From NCBI GenBank assembly GCA_034437315.1, contig DAOTUC010000078.1, positions 1 through 7,735 of the forward strand: DNA of 7,735 bases. The letters run 5' to 3'. This stretch comes from DSAR01 sp034437315. GTDB lineage: Bacteria; Chloroflexota; Anaerolineae; B4-G1. Positions 5,472 through 7,735 of this stretch are shown in pieces (within the stretch, counting starts at the first letter, position 1; every line of letters begins with the position of its first letter). The position numbers and the translations under genes are program-made. Under the pieces are notes generated by a model. That model was not told the origin of the DNA. It did no database searches and was given only the letters and a program-made list of their open reading frames with translations.

Positions 5472-6521
5472 CTAAGACATACTTGCGATAGCCTGGCGCA
5501 ATTCCGCGAGTTGCCCGACCCGCTCCTGATAGAATATGAACGTCGCAGCTGTCAGTCCCGTCGCCACACAACTGTGGCCGAGGATGCCTATCAAAAGCGA
5601 CCAGGAATCTAATAGCGGAAGCGACCAGATGACGCTTAACCCTTCATAGATGACCAGAATCAACACAATCAGCCCCATAATTGAGGGAGATTGCACTTTC
5701 ATCAACACAAAACTTTCCCACGTCGCCTGCCATAACCCGCGCTCGCCGACCAGCAAGCCGGGGATGACGAATACCAGGTGTAGCCCCAGGTAGACCCCCA
5801 AACCCAGCCCCGCCATCCACACCACGATACTGAGCAAGGGCGAGAGGAGGGCCAGGATGCCGACGAACACGGTCCATGCGCCGCCCAATACTCCCCCGAT
5901 GACGAGCAGGCCGAAGGCGAACAGGAAGGTGCGCAGGAATTTCCCCGTATTGGTGCGGACGACGTGGGACGAATCTGCGCGCCCGTCTTCCTTCTCCTTC
6001 TCCTTCTCCTTCTCCTTCCCATCCACGTCATCGGGAGAACGAAAATCGCGCACCCAGTGGGCCAGGCCGTTCGAGTAGAGAAAACCTAGCAACAGGCCGA
6101 TGGGCGCCAGGAGCATGATCCAGCCCAACATCGCGCCGAAATTCGAGACCGGCCAAACGGTCAGTTCTCCCAGGGGAGAGATGGCCTCGGACAGGCGCCA
6201 GGCCATCAAACTGGGCAAATTGAGCAGAGGGACCGCGCTGAGCAGTGAGATCAAGTCCAATTGTTCACCGATAGTTTCCAATGCCTGGATCGCCTGGGCA
6301 GCTTGATCCGCCGTCAACGAGTTGGACATGGCCTGAGATCGCATCATCTGGGTGACGCGATCCATCAGCGGGCCTAACGAAACTTGCGGGCCGAGCCACA
6401 GCAGGAGATCCAGCAACACGGGGAGCGTGATGAGCCACAGGCGACGCCCCACAAGCTCAAAGCCAGATCTTATGCTCCCTATCACGCCCAACGGCAGCTT
6501 TTTATCGTCTTGAATATTCAT
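5472..6521 (-). CDS. Polytopic membrane protein, unknown function, coupled to gyrB
   Basis: A 349-residue integral membrane protein with about six or seven hydrophobic segments (near residues 28-44, 92-106, 128-150, 196-218, 222-252, 281-300 and 306-332). A charged cytoplasmic-type loop between the third and fourth segments carries a KEKEKEKEKE run (169-178). I do not recognise a named family or catalytic motif. It ends 8 nt before the gyrB start, and its stop codon overlaps the gyrB ribosome site, so the two are very likely one transcript with coupled translation. The ATG at 6521 follows GGGATGG by five bases on the coding strand, and a TAAAAT box precedes it. The link to gyrase is positional; no functional relation can be read from the sequence. 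Confidence 0.82.
   Translation of the reverse strand: MNIQDDKKLPLGVIGSIRSGFELVGRRLWLITLPVLLDLLLWLGPQVSLGPLMDRVTQMMRSQAMSNSLTADQAAQAIQALETIGEQLDLISLLSAVPLLNLPSLMAWRLSEAISPLGELTVWPVSNFGAMLGWIMLLAPIGLLLGFLYSNGLAHWVRDFRSPDDVDGKEKEKEKEKEDGRADSSHVVRTNTGKFLRTFLFAFGLLVIGGVLGGAWTVFVGILALLSPLLSIVVWMAGLGLGVYLGLHLVFVIPGLLVGERGLWQATWESFVLMKVQSPSIMGLIVLILVIYEGLSVIWSLPLLDSWSLLIGILGHSCVATGLTAATFIFYQERVGQLAELRQAIASMS
5988..6018. repeat. Hexanucleotide microsatellite inside the membrane-protein gene
   Basis: Four perfect tandem copies of TTCTCC occupy 5992-6015, with partial copies (TTCC) on both sides. On the coding strand they read as alternating Lys and Glu codons. Because the unit is six bases, gain or loss of copies changes the length of the KE linker without shifting frame. 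Confidence 0.85.
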
Positions 6522-6535
6522 AATCCATCCCTATC

Positions 6536-6564
6536 ATTTTACCACAAACATAGCCATGTGGAAA
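6536..6564 (-). promoter_or_regulatory. Possible promoter of the membrane protein-gyrB operon
   Basis: On the minus strand TTTCCA (6559-6564) lies 17 bp upstream of TAAAAT (6536-6541), which is 14 nt before the ATG at 6521. The -10 is good and the -35 poor. The spacing is ideal, but the box alone is weak evidence. Confidence 0.4.
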
Positions 6565-6618
6565 CCCTTGACTTTGGCAGACGTTGGTTGCGCATTGGCT
6601 ATTCCGCATTGGCTTGAA

Positions 6619-6647
6619 TTGCAGAAGTTTGGGGTTTGCGTTAGAAT
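6619..6647 (+). promoter_or_regulatory. Promoter giving a leaderless or near-leaderless protease mRNA
   Basis: TTGCAG (6619-6624) and TAGAAT (6642-6647) are separated by exactly 17 bp. The ATG of the protease begins 7 bases after the -10 box, where transcription normally starts, and no Shine-Dalgarno precedes it. The message is therefore predicted to begin at or within a base or two of its AUG. Confidence 0.5.
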
Positions 6648-6653
6648 GGGCGT

Positions 6654-7735
6654 ATGCACAGAAAATTTATTTTGCCGCTTGTCTTGATTCTCATTTTGTT
6701 CAATCCTTTGATGGATGGGCGAACCGCTCACTCGTCGCCCGATGCGCCGGAAATCGGGCTGTTTCCGGCGTGGTGGTCCGGATGTTTCCCCGACGGTTCG
6801 CGCGCTCGCTGGCAGCGGCCCGCTGGCGCGCCCGATGTTGCAGCCGCTGTTGCGGTTGCGAGCAGCGGGCGCATCACTATCACGCCCCGGTCGTTACACG
6901 TCGAGGCCCACATCCCCCAGACGGTCACCCGCTACCTGACGATCACGCACGACGCTTCCGCCGTACTCCATTATAGGATAGAAGAGGTCTCGCCCCCGGT
7001 AACCGCTGGCGCGTCCCATTCGCTTTTGCTGCAATCAGAATCTGTTGGCGCGAATGGCCCGCGTGTGGAACCGGCGCTCCAGGCCGCGATAGAGCGCAGC
7101 GCAGACGTCGGCTACATGCTCTCTTTCCACCAGCGGGCCGACCTCTCGCCGGCGTATGGCATGGCTTGGCGCGCGCGCGGGCGTTTCGTGCTCGACGCGC
7201 TGCGGAAGAACGCCCAGGTCGCCCAGGCCCGCGTGCGCGCTTACCTGGACAGGCAGGGCGTCGCATACCAGGCCTTCTGGATCAACAACGCGATCATTGT
7301 CGTCGATGGGTCTTCCAGGGCCGTTTTTGAGGGGCTTAAAGCGTTTTCCGAGATCGAAGCGCTGACCGCCCAACGTTCGTTATACCTGATCGAGCCCTCC
7401 CCGTCCCCGTTTTCTCTGTCCCCAACCGCGCCCACCGTCGAAGCGAACCTGGCCCACGTCCAGGCCGATCGGGTGTGGGACGAGTTGCACGTCACCGGGG
7501 AGCACGTTGTCGTTGCAAACATCGACACCGGCGTCCGCTACACCCACCAGGCTCTGGCGGCGCGCTATCGGGGCAATCAAGGGGACGGCCTGTTTGAACA
7601 CGCATACAACTGGCTCGATCCGGCCTCCGGAAACAGCGCGCCGGCCGATGAGCATGGTCACGGCAGTCACACGATGGGCATTATGGTCGGCGATGACGGC
7701 GGCGCGAATCGGGTGGGCGTGGCGCCGGGCGCTCA
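6654..7735 (+). CDS. Secreted subtilisin-like (S8) serine protease, bacillopeptidase F-like; 3' end beyond window
   Basis: The frame stays open from ATG 6654 to the window edge (360 codons). Residues 1-27 look like a signal peptide (basic MHRK, then PLVLILILFNPL). Residues 73-112 (SGRITITPRSL, then VTRYLTITHDASAVLHYRIE) resemble the BACON/Ig-like modules common in secreted bacterial proteins. Residues 150-248 resemble the I9-type propeptide of bacillopeptidase F-like proteases (YMLSFHQRADLSPAYGM, then VRAYLDRQGVAYQAFWINNA). The catalytic domain opens with VWDELHVTGEHVVVANIDTG, with catalytic D291, and continues to DEHGHGSHTMG, with catalytic H336. The oxyanion Asn and the nucleophile Ser lie beyond the edge. 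Expected role: extracellular or cell-surface protein breakdown after propeptide removal. It is divergent from the membrane protein-gyrB operon with 132 nt between them. Confidence 0.9.
   Translation, partial: MHRKFILPLVLILILFNPLMDGRTAHSSPDAPEIGLFPAWWSGCFPDGSRARWQRPAGAPDVAAAVAVASSGRITITPRSLHVEAHIPQTVTRYLTITHDASAVLHYRIEEVSPPVTAGASHSLLLQSESVGANGPRVEPALQAAIERSADVGYMLSFHQRADLSPAYGMAWRARGRFVLDALRKNAQVAQARVRAYLDRQGVAYQAFWINNAIIVVDGSSRAVFEGLKAFSEIEALTAQRSLYLIEPSPSPFSLSPTAPTVEANLAHVQADRVWDELHVTGEHVVVANIDTGVRYTHQALAARYRGNQGDGLFEHAYNWLDPASGNSAPADEHGHGSHTMGIMVGDDGGANRVGVAPGA

Noticed and set aside
4534..5475. 313-codon open frame on the plus strand
   Set aside because: It lies antisense to gyrB, has no recognisable motif, and is explained by the codon bias of gyrB.
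5464..5571. Upstream extension of gyrB by 36 codons
   Set aside because: It would overlap the membrane-protein gene, has no GyrB-like residues, and the ATG at 5463 has a well-placed ribosome site.
6715..7373. Several short frames on both strands within the protease region
   Set aside because: All are shadows of the long plus-strand frame, which stays open to the window edge and carries the S8 catalytic motifs.
1..7735. CRISPR arrays, tRNA or rRNA genes
   Set aside because: No regularly spaced direct repeats and no tRNA- or rRNA-like sequence were seen; the few direct repeats (104 and 1841) are only two copies far apart.

Overview
The window looks like a piece of a Chloroflexota (probably Anaerolineae-like) genome. 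This is inferred from the overall look of the proteins: a compact GyrB, a bacillopeptidase F-like protease with a BACON-like domain, and a redox pair with hypothetical membrane-protein neighbours of a kind I associate with that phylum. No rRNA or other phylogenetic marker is present to prove it.

Layout. (1) Positions 1-183 hold an inverted-repeat element with 16-bp perfect arms, then a short sequence tag, then the leader of the first operon. (2) Positions 184-1469 (+) encode a membrane 4Fe-4S protein (NapH/CcoG-type ferredoxin fold, four Cys pairs intact) and a HemG-like flavodoxin, overlapping by 4 nt. A third, frameshifted and truncated membrane-protein gene follows directly and starts on a TTG that overlaps the flavodoxin stop. 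(3) Positions 1717-1880 hold a second, unrelated palindrome followed by a 20/22 copy of the same tag seen near position 104. (4) Positions 1881-2345 (-) encode a small helical, TPR-like protein of unknown function. (5) Positions 2346-2713 hold no convincing gene but are unusually rich in short palindromes. (6) Positions 2714-3403 (-) encode a heliorhodopsin that keeps the retinal lysine and the Glu counterion but lacks a recognisable first helix. (7) Positions 3526-6521 (-) hold gyrB, tightly coupled behind a polytopic membrane protein that carries a KE-repeat linker. (8) From 6654 to the window end (+) runs the secreted subtilisin-like (S8) protease, cut by the edge after its catalytic Asp and His; its promoter places transcription start at or next to the AUG.

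How the parts relate. The Fe-S/flavodoxin pair forms an electron-transfer module whose third member has decayed. The membrane protein and gyrB form a translationally linked pair (the gyrB Shine-Dalgarno overlaps the upstream stop). The heliorhodopsin lies 122 nt downstream of gyrB on the same strand and could be read through from it. The membrane protein and the protease are divergent and share a 132-nt intergenic promoter region. The strongest points for a second look are the heliorhodopsin with a missing or decayed helix A, the decayed third redox-operon gene, and the two different palindromic elements that share the same tag.
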